A stretch of DNA of 64,000 nt. Origin: Pseudomonas sp. PH1b. GTDB lineage: Bacteria; Pseudomonadota; Gammaproteobacteria; Pseudomonadales; Pseudomonadaceae. The notes under the pieces were generated by a model. The model saw only the letters and a list, made by a program, of their open reading frames with translations, searched no databases and had not been told where the DNA came from. The DNA lies in NCBI RefSeq assembly GCF_000633395.1, contig NZ_AYMU01000012.1, forward strand, positions 62,001 to 126,000, given 5' to 3'. Below, in pieces: positions 8,240 to 18,188 of the stretch; within the stretch, counting starts at the first letter, position 1, and each line of letters opens with the position of its first letter. Both the position numbers and the translations under genes were made by a program.

Positions 8240-8828
8240 GCGTTGCTCGCGCTTTGCCGAAAGCCGCGACAAGGCCCTGGAGCTGTTCGCCAGCAAGGGC
8301 TTCGGCCAGGTCGGCATGCGCGAGCTGGCGAGCCATCTGGGCTTGACCCCGGGCTCGCTGTACCACCACTACCCGAGCAAGCAGCACCTGCTGCTGGACC
8401 TGATCGAGGAGTTCTTCGACGAGCTGCACGGCACCCTCAAGCGCCTGCAGCGACGCAAGGCCCAGGGCAGTTGCCTGCCGGCGCTGATCCGGGCCCACCT
8501 CAAGCTGCACCGGGAGCTACCGCGGCACTTTCGCCTGGTGGAGCGCGACAGCGGCTGCCTGAATGCCGACCAGCAACAGCGCGTGCACCAGCTGCGCCAA
8601 GGCTACGAACAGCAGTTGCTGCAACTGCTGGGCACCCCGCCCGGCCTCAGTGCCAGCCTGCAGCAGGCCACCGCCCACGCCGTGGCCAACCTGCTGAACA
8701 ATGCCCCCAGTTGGCTCAGTGAACAGGCCTTGAGTGATGGCGAACGCGAGACGTTGCTGGAGAACCTGTTGAGCGGCGCCATCGAACGCCTGATCGGCAC
8801 CGCGCCGCCCCAGAGCGCGGTGGCCTGA
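8232..8828 (+). CDS. TetR/AcrR-family transcriptional regulator
   Basis: A 198-residue TetR-type regulator. The N-terminal helix-turn-helix spans about residues 10-55: ALELFASKGFGQVGMRELASHLGLTPGSLYHHYPSKQHLL has the characteristic GSLYHHYPSK recognition region. The C-terminal ~140 residues are the variable ligand domain. The start codon lies inside the end of the 3-hydroxyacyl-CoA dehydrogenase gene, so the two are co-translated and the regulator probably responds to an acyl-CoA or related molecule; this is inference. It ends three bases before the convergent response-regulator gene, with no hairpin between them. Confidence 0.9.
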   Translation: MAERCSRFAESRDKALELFASKGFGQVGMRELASHLGLTPGSLYHHYPSKQHLLLDLIEEFFDELHGTLKRLQRRKAQGSCLPALIRAHLKLHRELPRHFRLVERDSGCLNADQQQRVHQLRQGYEQQLLQLLGTPPGLSASLQQATAHAVANLLNNAPSWLSEQALSDGERETLLENLLSGAIERLIGTAPPQSAVA

Positions 8829-8831
8829 GGC

Positions 8832-9467
8832 TCAACGCAGCTGCAGAGGGTCGACCAGGCCCGCGGCGATGGCCATGCCCACCAGTTGCGGCAGGTGCTC
8901 GGCCTGCATGCGCTTCATCACCCGGGAACGGTAGAGGTCGATGGTCTTGATGCTGACCCCGAGCTGCTGGGCAATCTCACGGTTGGCATAACCCTGCACC
9001 AGGGGCAATAGCACGTCCCTTTCCCGTGGGGTCAGGCTGGCCAGCCGCGCCGTCACCTGGGCCTGTCCGGCGCTCTGGCTCTGCTGCCGGCCGGCGCGAC
9101 TCAGGGCCTGCTGCACGCTGTCCAGCAGCAGTTGCTCGTTGTAGGGCTTCTCGATGAAATCCTGGGCCCCGGCCTTGAACGCCCGCACCACGATGGGCAC
9201 ATCGGCGTGGCCGCTGACGAAGATCACCGGCAGTTGGATATCCCGCTGGCGCAACTCTTCCTGGACATTCAGCCCGCCCATGCCGGGCATCCGCACATCC
9301 AGCAGCACGCAGGCATCCAGGCGCGGATCGACCTGTTCAAGGAACTCGCGGCCACTGGTGAAAGGCATGGCCTTGAGGCCCACCGACTCCAGCAGCCAGA
9401 CCGTGGAATCGAGCATGCCCGGGTCGTCGTCGACCACGTACACCAACTGCTGCGCCACACTCGTCAT
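8832..9467 (-). CDS. FixJ/NarL-type response regulator
   Basis: A 211-residue two-domain response regulator. The receiver domain (about 8-120) begins YVVDDDPGMLDSTVWLLESVG, has the phosphoacceptor Asp57 in VLLDVRMPGMGG, and conserved threonine/lysine-region residues in VIFVSGHAD and DFIEKPYN. The C-terminal LuxR-type helix-turn-helix is LTPRERDVLLPLVQGYANREIAQQLGVSIKTIDLYRSRVMKRM. The YAN-REIA and KTIDLYRSRVM wording resembles FixJ/StyR-like regulators. Its start overlaps the stop of the histidine kinase gene by four bases, so the pair forms one two-component system. Confidence 0.93.
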   Translation of the reverse strand: MTSVAQQLVYVVDDDPGMLDSTVWLLESVGLKAMPFTSGREFLEQVDPRLDACVLLDVRMPGMGGLNVQEELRQRDIQLPVIFVSGHADVPIVVRAFKAGAQDFIEKPYNEQLLLDSVQQALSRAGRQQSQSAGQAQVTARLASLTPRERDVLLPLVQGYANREIAQQLGVSIKTIDLYRSRVMKRMQAEHLPQLVGMAIAAGLVDPLQLR

Positions 9468-11353
9468 GCTCGGGTTCCTGTCTGTGAATGGGAGACTGAA
9501 TCGGGATCAACCGGGGCGCTGGCCGGCAGTCGGCAGCACATCCTCAAGCCTTGCGCCTGAGGCTCGGCCTGCAGGTCGCCGCCGAAGCCCTCGACGATGC
9601 TGCGGCTCATGGACAGCCCCAGGCCCAGGCCGTTGGCCTTGCTGGTGTAGAACGGGGTGAACAACTGCGGCAACTGCTCCGCCGACACCCCGGGGCCCTG
9701 GTCGCTGACACTGATCCGCACCCCGCCTTCGCTGGCCGCCGCAGCGTCGAGGACGATCTGCGAAGGCTGCTGCGGGTGCACTTCGCGGTTGGCTTCGATG
9801 GCGTTGCGCAGCAGGTTCAGCAGCACCTGTTCCAGCAGTACCCGGTCGGCGTACACCGGCGACAGATTATCCGCGAGATGCAGCTGGATCGCCACCTGGC
9901 TGGCCTGGGCTTCCCAGGCACACAGGCGCACGGTCTCCCGGGCCACTTCGGCGATATCCAAGGCCTGGACCCGGCGCCCGCCCTTGCGCAGGAAGGCCCG
10001 CAGGCGCTTGATCACCTCGGCGGCGTGGGTCGCCTGCTCGGCGATCCGCTCCAGGCCCTGGGCGACCTTGCGGGCGGCCTCCGGCTGAGTGTCCAGGGCC
10101 TGCAAGTAGCGCAGGCTGGCGTTGGCGTAATTGACCACCGCCGCCAACGGCTGGTTGATCTCGTGGGCGATCCCGGAGGCCAGTTCCCCCAGGGTCACCA
10201 GCCGGGCGCTGTGGGCCAGTTCGTCCTGGTGATGGCGCTGCTGGGCCTCGCGCAATTCACGCTCGCTCTGGTCGTGGGCCACCAGGGAATAGAAGCGCTC
10301 GCCGCTGGCCGCACGATGGGCCAGGAGCATCAGCGACACCGGCACCGAGGCCGCGCCGTCCAGGGGTTGCAGGCGCGCCTCCAGGCTCCAGCGGCCGCTG
10401 CTTTCGGCGCGGTTCCAGCCCTCGTCCTGCAGGCTGTGCAGCACCTCTTCGGTGAGAAACGCCGCCAGTGGCGGCATCCCCTGCCCCACCTGCAGGCCCA
10501 GGGTGCGCCGGGCCGCCGGGTTGAGGTAGGTCACCGCCCCGCCGGGCTGGACGAACAGCACCGGGTCGGGGTTGGCTTCCACCACGTCCGCCAGCCGCCG
10601 CTTGTTTTCTTCGGCCTCGATCCGCGCGGTGATGTCCCGGGACACCGCCACCACCTCCACCACCATGCCGGTGTAGGTGTCGCGAATCGCCCGGCAGGCG
10701 GTCTCGAACCACAGGTAGTGGCCGTCGCGGTGGCGGATGCGGTAGGTCATGGTGTGGTAGCCGTCCTGCTCCAGGGCGTCCTGGGTGCGCTGCATCAGCC
10801 CGGCCAGGTTCCGCCGGTGGAACAGGCTGCGGGCCAGGCGCCCGCGCAGTTGTTCGGGCCAGTAGCCGAGCAGGGTCCAGGAAGCCGGCGAGGCATCGAG
10901 AAAGCTGCCGTCCGGGGTGTGCCGGGAAATCAGGTCGGTGGTGTTTTCGGTGATCAGCCGGTACAGGCGCCGGGCCTTGGCCGACTCGCGTTCGGCGAGG
11001 ATTTGCCCGGTGGCCTCCTGGCAGCGGGCCAATACCCGTTGCCGCAGCGGGTCGGGGATGAAGGTCCAGAGCAGGATGCGTTCGCCCCATTGGGCCTCCA
11101 CGTGCTCGATGGCCCGCTGCTGCTCCAGGCAAGCCCGCACCAGGGCCGGGTGATTGACCGGCAGCAGCGCCGCCGCCTCGCCTTCGGGCTGGCCTTCCAG
11201 CCATTGCCGCAGCGCCGGGTTCAGGTCCAGGGGCCGGGCCTCGGCGTCCAGCAGCAGGCTGGGCTGGGGGTCATGGCCGAGCCAGGGCGAGTCCGGCAAG
11301 CGGCCTTGGCGCTGCAGGCGCAGCCAGTGGCTCAAGTGGGTGGAGTCGGGCAT
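9464..11353 (-). CDS. PAS-containing sensor histidine kinase
   Basis: A 629-residue cytoplasmic kinase: I see no membrane segment. Residues ~125-245 are a PAS domain (LYRLITENTTDLISRHTPDGSFLDASPASW) followed by a PAC segment, and ~255-370 a second PAS domain (VVEANPDPVLFVQPGGAVTYLNPAARRTLG). The HisKA region has LGELASGIAHEINQPLAAV with phosphoacceptor His397. HATPase_c motifs are NLLRNAIEAN, DQGPGVS and GLGLGLSMSRSIVEGFGG. It is co-transcribed with the FixJ-like regulator. It diverges from the acyl-CoA synthetase gene at 11892, so control of that gene is possible but unproven. Confidence 0.93.
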   Translation of the reverse strand: MPDSTHLSHWLRLQRQGRLPDSPWLGHDPQPSLLLDAEARPLDLNPALRQWLEGQPEGEAAALLPVNHPALVRACLEQQRAIEHVEAQWGERILLWTFIPDPLRQRVLARCQEATGQILAERESAKARRLYRLITENTTDLISRHTPDGSFLDASPASWTLLGYWPEQLRGRLARSLFHRRNLAGLMQRTQDALEQDGYHTMTYRIRHRDGHYLWFETACRAIRDTYTGMVVEVVAVSRDITARIEAEENKRRLADVVEANPDPVLFVQPGGAVTYLNPAARRTLGLQVGQGMPPLAAFLTEEVLHSLQDEGWNRAESSGRWSLEARLQPLDGAASVPVSLMLLAHRAASGERFYSLVAHDQSERELREAQQRHHQDELAHSARLVTLGELASGIAHEINQPLAAVVNYANASLRYLQALDTQPEAARKVAQGLERIAEQATHAAEVIKRLRAFLRKGGRRVQALDIAEVARETVRLCAWEAQASQVAIQLHLADNLSPVYADRVLLEQVLLNLLRNAIEANREVHPQQPSQIVLDAAAASEGGVRISVSDQGPGVSAEQLPQLFTPFYTSKANGLGLGLSMSRSIVEGFGGDLQAEPQAQGLRMCCRLPASAPVDPDSVSHSQTGTRA

Positions 11354-11391
11354 GGTCGATCAATCTCGGGGCCGGAGTGGCGAATTCTTCT

Positions 11392-11409
11392 TATAGTACA
11401 ACTACTATA
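11392..11409. promoter_or_regulatory. Palindrome upstream of the sensor kinase gene
   Basis: TATAGT-ACAACT-ACTATA is a perfect inverted repeat with 6-bp arms, 39 bp before the kinase start codon. It lies in an AT-rich patch (about 11379-11460) that contrasts with the GC-rich surroundings. It could be an operator, possibly for the adjacent response regulator, or part of a promoter. I could not fit convincing -35/-10 boxes. Confidence 0.4.
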
Positions 11410-11505
11410 CAACTCAGGCAGTACTTCCATATCAATCGACAAACAGTATATAAAAGACCCCGGATAAGTCACCGAGCTTTCGCTGGGTGTGCTGCGTACC
11501 TGAGC

Positions 11506-11812
11506 GTAGGAGCTGGCTTGCCAGCGAAGGGGCCCGTGAGAGCGCCTTCGCCGGCAAGCCGGCTCCTACAGGCGCAGGTGTTCTTGAGAACACCTTCGCC
11601 GGCAAGCCGGCTCCTACAGGCGCAGGTGTTCTTGAGAGCGCCTTCGCCGGCAAGTCGGCTCCTACAGGCGCAGGTGTTCTTGAGAGCGCCTTCGCCGGCA
11701 AGCCGGCTCCTACCAGGCGCAGGTGTTCTTGAGAGTGCCTTCGCCGGCAAGCCGGCTCCTACAGGCGCAGGTGTTCTTGAGAGCGCCTGCGCCGGTAGGC
11801 CGGCTCCTGCAG
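11506..11812. repeat. REP array: one inverted REP plus six 48-bp tandem units
   Basis: An opening GTAGGAGCTGGCTTGCCAGCGAAGG at 11506 is followed by six head-to-tail units starting at 11542, 11590, 11638, 11686, 11735 and 11783. Each contains CTTCGCCGGCAAGCCGGCTCCTAC joined to a constant spacer GGCGCAGGTGTTCTTGAGAG. Unit 4 has one extra base and unit 6 is the most diverged. Apart from the AT-rich patch at 11379-11460, the 538-bp gap between the kinase start and the acyl-CoA synthetase holds nothing else I can name. Confidence 0.92.
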
Positions 11813-11891
11813 TGGGGGCCCCAGGTACACAGCACACGCCACCCAAGCCTCGGCCAATAGAGCTAATAATCAGCCACCGGGTACCCGAACC

Positions 11892-13514
11892 ATGTCCATC
11901 TACGAGCAAGGCCTGGCGCCGACTGCCGTCAACCATATCGCCCTCTCCCCCTTGAGCTTCATCGAGCGCACCGCCGCCGTTTACCCCGATTACCCAGCGG
12001 TGATCCACGGTTCGATCCGTCGCACCTGGGCCCAGACCTACAGCCGCTGCCGGCGCCTGGCTTCGGCCCTGGCCGGGCGCGGCATCGGCAAGAACGACAC
12101 GGTGGCGGTGATGCTGCCGAACATCCCGGCGATGCTCGAAGCACACTTCGGCGTGCCGATGATCGGCGCCGTGCTCAATGCCCTCAACGTGCGCCTGGAC
12201 GCCGAGGCCATCGCCTTCATGCTGGCCCACGGCGAAGCCAAGGTGCTGATCGCCGACCGCGAATTCCATGAGGTGATCCACGCCGCCGTGGCCATGCTCG
12301 ACCACCCGCCGCTGGTGATCGATCTGGACGACCCCGAGTACGGCGAAGGCCAGCCGGTCAGCGACCTGGACTACGAGGCGTTCCTCGCCGAGGGCGACCC
12401 CGAGTTCGCCTGGCAGTGGCCCGCTGACGAGTGGCAGGCCATCGCCCTGAACTACACCTCGGGCACCACCGGCAACTCCAAGGGCGTGGTCTACCACCAC
12501 CGCGGCGCCTACCTCAATGCCCTGGGCAACCAGATGACCTGGGCCATGGGCAACCACCCGGTGTACCTGTGGACCCTGCCGATGTTTCACTGCAACGGCT
12601 GGTGCTACCCCTGGACCGTGACCGCCCTGGCCGGGGTCCATGTGTTCCTGCGCCGGGTCGACCCGCAGAAGATCCTCACCCTGATCCGCGAGCACCAGGT
12701 CAGCCACCTGTGCGGCGCGCCGATCGTGCTCAATGCCCTGGTGAACATGCCGGAGTCGGCCAAGGCGGCCATCGACCACCCGGTCAACGCCATGGTGGCC
12801 GGGGCCGCGCCGCCGGCCAAGGTGATCGGCGCGGTGGAGCAAATGGGCATCCAGGTAACCCACGTCTACGGTCTGACCGAGGTCTACGGCCCGGTAACCC
12901 TGTGCGCCTGGCACGCCGCCTGGGATGAGTTGCCCCTGGAGCAGCGGGCGCAGATCAAGTCGCGCCAGGGGGTGCGCTACCCGACTCTGGAAGGGGTGAT
13001 GGTGGCCGACCCGAAAACCCTCGAACCCACGCCCCGGGACGGCCAGACCATCGGCGAGATCTTCATGCGCGGCAACACCGTGATGAAGGGCTACCTGAAG
13101 AACCCCACGGCCACCGCCGAAGCCTTCGAGGGTGGCTGGTTCCACACCGGCGACCTGGGGGTGACTCACCCGGACGGCTACGTGGAGATCCGCGACCGGC
13201 TCAAGGACATCATCATTTCCGGCGGCGAGAACATCTCCACCATCGAACTCGAAGGCGTGCTCTATCGCCACCCGGCGGTGCTGGAAGCGGCGGTGGTGGC
13301 CCGGCCCGACGAAAAATGGGGCGAGACGCCCTGCGCCTTCATCACCCTCAAGGCCGACCATCAGGAGGTGCGCGAAGCCGAGATCATCGCCTTCTGTCGC
13401 GAACACCTGGCGGGCTTCAAGGTGCCGCGTACCGTGGTCTTCAGCCTGTTGCCCAAGACCTCCACCGGCAAGATCCAGAAGTTCGTCCTGCGCGACATGG
13501 CGAAAAACCTCTAG
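11892..13514 (+). CDS. Acyl-CoA synthetase (AMP-forming), medium-chain/DmdB-like
   Basis: A 540-residue adenylate-forming ligase that activates a carboxylic acid with ATP and CoA. Core motifs are YTSGTTGNSKGV from Tyr188 (A3), VYGLTEVYGP near 322 (A5), WFHTGDLGVTHPDGYVEIRDRLKDIIISGGENIS near 415-448 (A7-A8) and the catalytic lysine region KTSTGKIQKFVLRD near the C-terminus. The close relatives I recognise are acyl-CoA synthetases annotated as medium-chain or 3-methylmercaptopropionyl-CoA ligases (DmdB). The nearby dehydrogenase belongs to the matching ~590-residue class, so the two may act on the same acyl chain. The substrate cannot be fixed from sequence. Confidence 0.9.
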   Translation: MSIYEQGLAPTAVNHIALSPLSFIERTAAVYPDYPAVIHGSIRRTWAQTYSRCRRLASALAGRGIGKNDTVAVMLPNIPAMLEAHFGVPMIGAVLNALNVRLDAEAIAFMLAHGEAKVLIADREFHEVIHAAVAMLDHPPLVIDLDDPEYGEGQPVSDLDYEAFLAEGDPEFAWQWPADEWQAIALNYTSGTTGNSKGVVYHHRGAYLNALGNQMTWAMGNHPVYLWTLPMFHCNGWCYPWTVTALAGVHVFLRRVDPQKILTLIREHQVSHLCGAPIVLNALVNMPESAKAAIDHPVNAMVAGAAPPAKVIGAVEQMGIQVTHVYGLTEVYGPVTLCAWHAAWDELPLEQRAQIKSRQGVRYPTLEGVMVADPKTLEPTPRDGQTIGEIFMRGNTVMKGYLKNPTATAEAFEGGWFHTGDLGVTHPDGYVEIRDRLKDIIISGGENISTIELEGVLYRHPAVLEAAVVARPDEKWGETPCAFITLKADHQEVREAEIIAFCREHLAGFKVPRTVVFSLLPKTSTGKIQKFVLRDMAKNL

Positions 13515-13538
13515 CCTGACTACACCTACCCAGCCCTT

Positions 13539-13713
13539 GTAGGAGCTGGCCGGGCGGCGCTCCGCTTGCCAGCGAAGGCGCCCTCACCAGCCCATCCCCC
13601 GTAGGAGCTGGCTTGCCAGCGAAAGCGCCCTCACCAGCGCCATCGCCCGTAGGGGCTGGCCTGCCATGCGGCGCCAGGCTCTCGGGCCCCTTCGCCGGCA
13701 AGCCGGCTCCTAC
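13539..13713. repeat. Cluster of four REP elements
   Basis: Three forward-type copies begin at 13539, 13601 and 13649 (GTAGGAGCTGG or GTAGGGGCTGG). One reverse-type copy, CTTCGCCGGCAAGCCGGCTCCTAC, ends near 13713. The first copy is interrupted by CGGGCGGCGCTCC inside the normally continuous GGCTTGCC segment. The cluster fills the 274-bp gap between the acyl-CoA synthetase and the acyl-CoA dehydrogenase, so these two genes are probably not one tight transcript. Confidence 0.88.
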
Positions 13714-13788
13714 AGGGGGGTGGGGTTTTCGTTATTGATTCATGCGGCCACGGCCGTTCAACCTCCCCTTTTGCCCGAGGTTCCTGCA

Positions 13789-15561
<1,773 letters not shown>

Positions 15562-15581
15562 GCCCCTGGGCCGGGCCGCCG

Positions 15582-15600
15582 GCGCCCTGCCCCAGGGCGC
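15582..15600. terminator. Hairpin after the acyl-CoA dehydrogenase gene
   Basis: GCGCCCTG-CCC-CAGGGCGC is an 8-bp perfect stem 20 bp after the stop codon, followed by TAAAAAA rather than a T run. It may be a weak or factor-assisted terminator, or only a processing stem. Confidence 0.4.
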
Positions 15601-15681
15601 TAAAAAACCACCGCCCGCAGGTGCAAAACCCCGGGCGGCGCGGCATACTCCGCGCACCCGGACACCGCCCAAGGAAGAAAC

Positions 15682-16095
15682 GTGTTGGCCCCCGCCCTGA
15701 TCATCGCCAGCTCAGCCATCGTGCTGCTGCTCGGCAGCCTGCACCTGCTCTACACCTTCGCCAGCGACAAGTTCCAGCCCCGTGATCCGGCCCTGGCCGA
15801 ACGCATGCGCCAGGTGTCGCCGGTGATCAGCCGCCAGACCAGCCTGTGGCGGGCCTGGGTCGGCTTCAATGCCAGCCACAGCCTGGGGGCCATGCTGTTT
15901 GGCCTGATCTACGGCTACCTGGCCTGGCTGCACCCGGCGCTGCTGCTGGAGGCCCGTGGCTTGCTGCTGATCGGCCTGGGGTTTCTCGCCAGCCTGTGGG
16001 TGCTGGCCATTCGTTACTGGTTTCGCATTCCCCTGGCGGGCATCAGCCTCGCGCTGGTGCTGTTCAGTGCCGGCACCCTGCTGCTTTTCAGCTGA
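15682..16095 (+). CDS. Small integral membrane protein, unknown function
   Basis: A 137-residue hydrophobic protein starting at GTG 15682, with AAGGA six bases upstream. Four membrane segments are visible: roughly residues 3-25, 60-82 (FNASHSLGAMLFGLIYGYLAW), 90-110 and 115-136. The short loop between the first two holds RDPALAERMRQVSPVISRQTSLWRAW. Such proteins appear in pseudomonads as conserved hypothetical membrane proteins; I do not recognise a function. It lies 120 bp after the acyl-CoA dehydrogenase and precedes two other small membrane proteins. Confidence 0.8.
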   Translation: MLAPALIIASSAIVLLLGSLHLLYTFASDKFQPRDPALAERMRQVSPVISRQTSLWRAWVGFNASHSLGAMLFGLIYGYLAWLHPALLLEARGLLLIGLGFLASLWVLAIRYWFRIPLAGISLALVLFSAGTLLLFS

Positions 16096-16195
16096 CTGAC
16101 ACCCATTGCGCAGCAGCCCTGGCCCTGCCCGACATCCATGAGTCCCACAGCCCCCGGCCATGGCCCGGGGCAAATCACCCACTTCGAGTTTGCCC

Positions 16196-16801
16196 ATGTC
16201 CCGCCTGTACACCCTCTGGTCCCGGCTTTACTACCCGCTGTGCTGGATCGCCGTCGCCGCGCCCACGGCCACCATGATCCATTGCAACCTGAACCTGATC
16301 GTCCCCCGGGAAGTCGGCGGCACCCTGTTCGGCGGTTCCATGGGTTTTCTGATGTACCTGGGCGCCTGGGCTCTCAGCGTCCTGGGCCTGGTGCTGGCGC
16401 TGCTGACCCGGATGCCCGGCGCGCGCCTGGCCTGGATCGTCGCCGGGCTGGTGCAGTTGCTGCTGGGCCTGTGGTGGCGGATCAACTACCCGGATGATTT
16501 CGACGGCAACCTGATCTTCAGCATCCAGGCCCGGGAGCTGGACTATGTGATGGTCTTCGGCTTTGCCCTGGTCTACAGCGGCGTCTACCTGTTGCGCCAG
16601 CAGCGGCTCAAGCCGCGTCCACCCGCCACTGGCAATCTGCTGTTGCTGCGCACCCTGTGGGCCCTGGTGCTCGGGGCAGCCTTCATCCTGCCACCGCTGC
16701 AGGCCATCACCCGCAAGCCACTGCCCTATTGCGCCTTCGACCGGGCCGGCAATCAGTTGAGCCTATGCCTAGGCCCGGGCACCCGGGTGATTGTCGACTG
16801 A
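16196..16801 (+). CDS. Membrane protein, first of a tandem duplicate pair
   Basis: A 201-residue protein taken from the ATG at 16196, whose sequence MSRLYTLWSRLYYPLCWI lines up with the start of its neighbour; an ATG at 16160 is possible but adds 12 unaligned residues. I see about four membrane segments (near 15-35, 50-72, 78-95 and 150-168). The TLFGGSMGF and VLALLTRMPGAR stretches are shared almost identically with the next gene. The C-terminus YCAFDRAGNQLSLCL keeps two cysteines also present in the paralogue, perhaps a disulfide in an exported tail. Function unknown. Confidence 0.8.
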   Translation: MSRLYTLWSRLYYPLCWIAVAAPTATMIHCNLNLIVPREVGGTLFGGSMGFLMYLGAWALSVLGLVLALLTRMPGARLAWIVAGLVQLLLGLWWRINYPDDFDGNLIFSIQARELDYVMVFGFALVYSGVYLLRQQRLKPRPPATGNLLLLRTLWALVLGAAFILPPLQAITRKPLPYCAFDRAGNQLSLCLGPGTRVIVD

Positions 16802-16851
16802 ACGGCCCCCTGACTTCATTCCTCCTTTTCTCGACCTTGATGAGTGTGCCC

Positions 16852-17466
16852 ATGTCTCGCCTGTTTACCCTGTGGTTGTGGCTGTACCGCCCCCTGTGCT
16901 GGATCGTCGTCGCCATCCCGCTGTCGGTGATGCTGGTGTGCGACGTGCAAATGATGCAACCGCGGGATGTCAGCGGCACGTTGTTCGGCGGCGCCATGGG
17001 TTTTCAGCTGTACCTGTTTGCCTGGGTGCTGTGCCTGATCGGCCTGGTCCTGGCCCTGCTGACTCGTATGCCCGGCGCGCGCATGGCCTGGCTGATGGCC
17101 GGGCTCGTGCCCTTGCTGCTGGGGGCCTGGTGGCGGCTCACCTACCCGGATGATGAAGATGGCAGCCGCTCCTTCAGCCCCCAGGACTGGGAACTGGACT
17201 ACATGATGGGCATCGTGTGCCTGTTCGTTATCAGCGGCCTGTACTTCTACTGGCGCCGACGCCTCGTCTCACGGCCCGCCGCCACCAGCGCCGATGTGCT
17301 GTTTCTGCAAACCCTGTGGGCGCTGGTCCTGGCGGCGGCGTTCATCCTGCCACCGCTGAGCTTCATCAAGCAGCAATCCCTGCCCCGCTGCGCGTTCAAC
17401 AAGGCCGGGGAGCAATTGACCGTGTGCCTGAGCGATGATCCGAACGAGCCGGTGATTGTCGACTGA
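16852..17466 (+). CDS. Membrane protein, second of a tandem duplicate pair
   Basis: A 204-residue paralogue of the preceding gene, 50 bp downstream. Shared blocks include MSRL[YF]TLW, GTLFGG[SA]MGF, LALLTRMPGAR, WWR..YPDD, TLWALVL.AAFILPPL and the C-terminal CAF..AG.QL..CL ending in VIVD. Even the bases around the start codon (TGCCCATGTC[CT]CGCCTGT) are similar, which supports a whole-gene tandem duplication. The ATG at 16852 matches the paralogue; one at 16840 is possible. A strong terminator follows, so the two genes probably end one transcript. Function unknown. Confidence 0.8.
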   Translation: MSRLFTLWLWLYRPLCWIVVAIPLSVMLVCDVQMMQPRDVSGTLFGGAMGFQLYLFAWVLCLIGLVLALLTRMPGARMAWLMAGLVPLLLGAWWRLTYPDDEDGSRSFSPQDWELDYMMGIVCLFVISGLYFYWRRRLVSRPAATSADVLFLQTLWALVLAAAFILPPLSFIKQQSLPRCAFNKAGEQLTVCLSDDPNEPVIVD

Positions 17467-17492
17467 GCCGCCGCTGGCAGCAGCCCGGACAC

Positions 17493-17525
17493 AAAAAAGC
17501 CCCGAACCGATCGGGGCTTTTTTTT
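17493..17525. terminator. Strong bidirectional intrinsic terminator
   Basis: AAAAAAGCCCCGA-ACCGA-TCGGGGCTTTTTTTT forms a perfect GC stem flanked by A and T runs, so it can act on both strands. It closes the duplicated membrane-protein genes on the plus strand and the small gene at 17536-17721 on the minus strand. Confidence 0.93.
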
Positions 17526-17535
17526 CTGCCGGGCG

Positions 17536-17721
17536 CTATCGATGCTGGGTGGCCGGTGACGCCCTGCGCACCGGCAAGGCGGCAGCAAAGGCCAGGGCTT
17601 CTTCCCGAGTGCCGAAAGTGGCGAGCCGGTCACCCGCTGTGCAGACCTTCCAGGGGCCGTGGTTGACGCTCAATACCTGATAACCGTTGATCTGCAGCTT
17701 GTTCAGCAGCGGCGTACTCAT
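17536..17721 (-). CDS. Small conserved hypothetical protein
   Basis: A 61-residue protein beginning MSTPLLNKLQINGYQVLSVNHGPWKV. The ATG at 17721 has a textbook AAGGAGG five bases upstream; the GTG at 17727 falls inside that site and is unlikely to be used. Residues 20-50 (HGPWKVCTAGDRLATFGTREEALAFAAAL) look like a small alpha/beta domain of the kind seen in DUF2188-like proteins, where a beta-hairpin is followed by a helix; this match is tentative. A strong terminator lies just beyond its stop, supporting a real single-gene transcript. Confidence 0.7.
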   Translation of the reverse strand: MSTPLLNKLQINGYQVLSVNHGPWKVCTAGDRLATFGTREEALAFAAALPVRRASPATQHR

Positions 17722-17817
17722 GGACACCTCCTTTTTTTTCAGCGTGCCTGGGGCTTGGCCGTTTTACCTTACACCCGCAGAACGGCCCGGCGACGGCCGC
17801 ATGTCGGCGTGCCGCGG

Positions 17818-18024
17818 TCATTTCCTCAGGTTGGCCAGGGGATCGTAGGCCCGCGAGCGTTTGCGCCGGTGCTCGGGTTCAGGGCGGTCCAGGGGTGCCC
17901 TGGCCGGGCCTACCGGGTCTACCTGGGGGTCGGCCAGGTCTGGCGAATCGGGGTCGAAACCCGGGTCATGATGATTCGAGGCATGCTCGGACGAGCGCGG
18001 CCCCGTGGGATTCTTGGCAGTCAT
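17818..18024 (-). CDS. Small hydrophilic hypothetical protein (possibly DUF6021)
   Basis: A 68-residue, proline- and aspartate-rich protein beginning MTAKNPTGPRSSEHASNHHD and ending in a basic stretch HRRKRSRAYDPLANLRK. The ATG at 18024 has AGGAG seven bases upstream. The composition suggests a largely disordered protein. It resembles a small Pseudomonas-restricted family I remember as DUF6021, but I cannot confirm that here. It is divergent from the HAD gene at 18189. Function unknown. Confidence 0.65.
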   Translation of the reverse strand: MTAKNPTGPRSSEHASNHHDPGFDPDSPDLADPQVDPVGPARAPLDRPEPEHRRKRSRAYDPLANLRK

Positions 18025-18188
18025 GGGCAGCTCCTGTGCCAGCCTGGAAAAGGCCGGATACAGGGGTTGGATCGCGATCCGTTGCGAGGGTGCCGGCAAG
18101 CGGACCAATGGCCAGCGGAAAATTGCATTGCGCTGCGCAGCGTCGCAGGATGACGCCCTGACCCACAACCGCTGAAAAGGAAGTGTTG

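Noticed and set aside
11507..11732. Open frames running through REP arrays (for example repeats of 'AGKPAPTGAGVLES')
   Set aside because: Repetitive translations come from the 48-bp units being a multiple of three; there is no start site or conservation.
11506..11812. Regularly spaced repeats as a possible CRISPR array
   Set aside because: The spacers are identical rather than unique, and the repeated unit is the genome-wide REP element; no cas gene is near.
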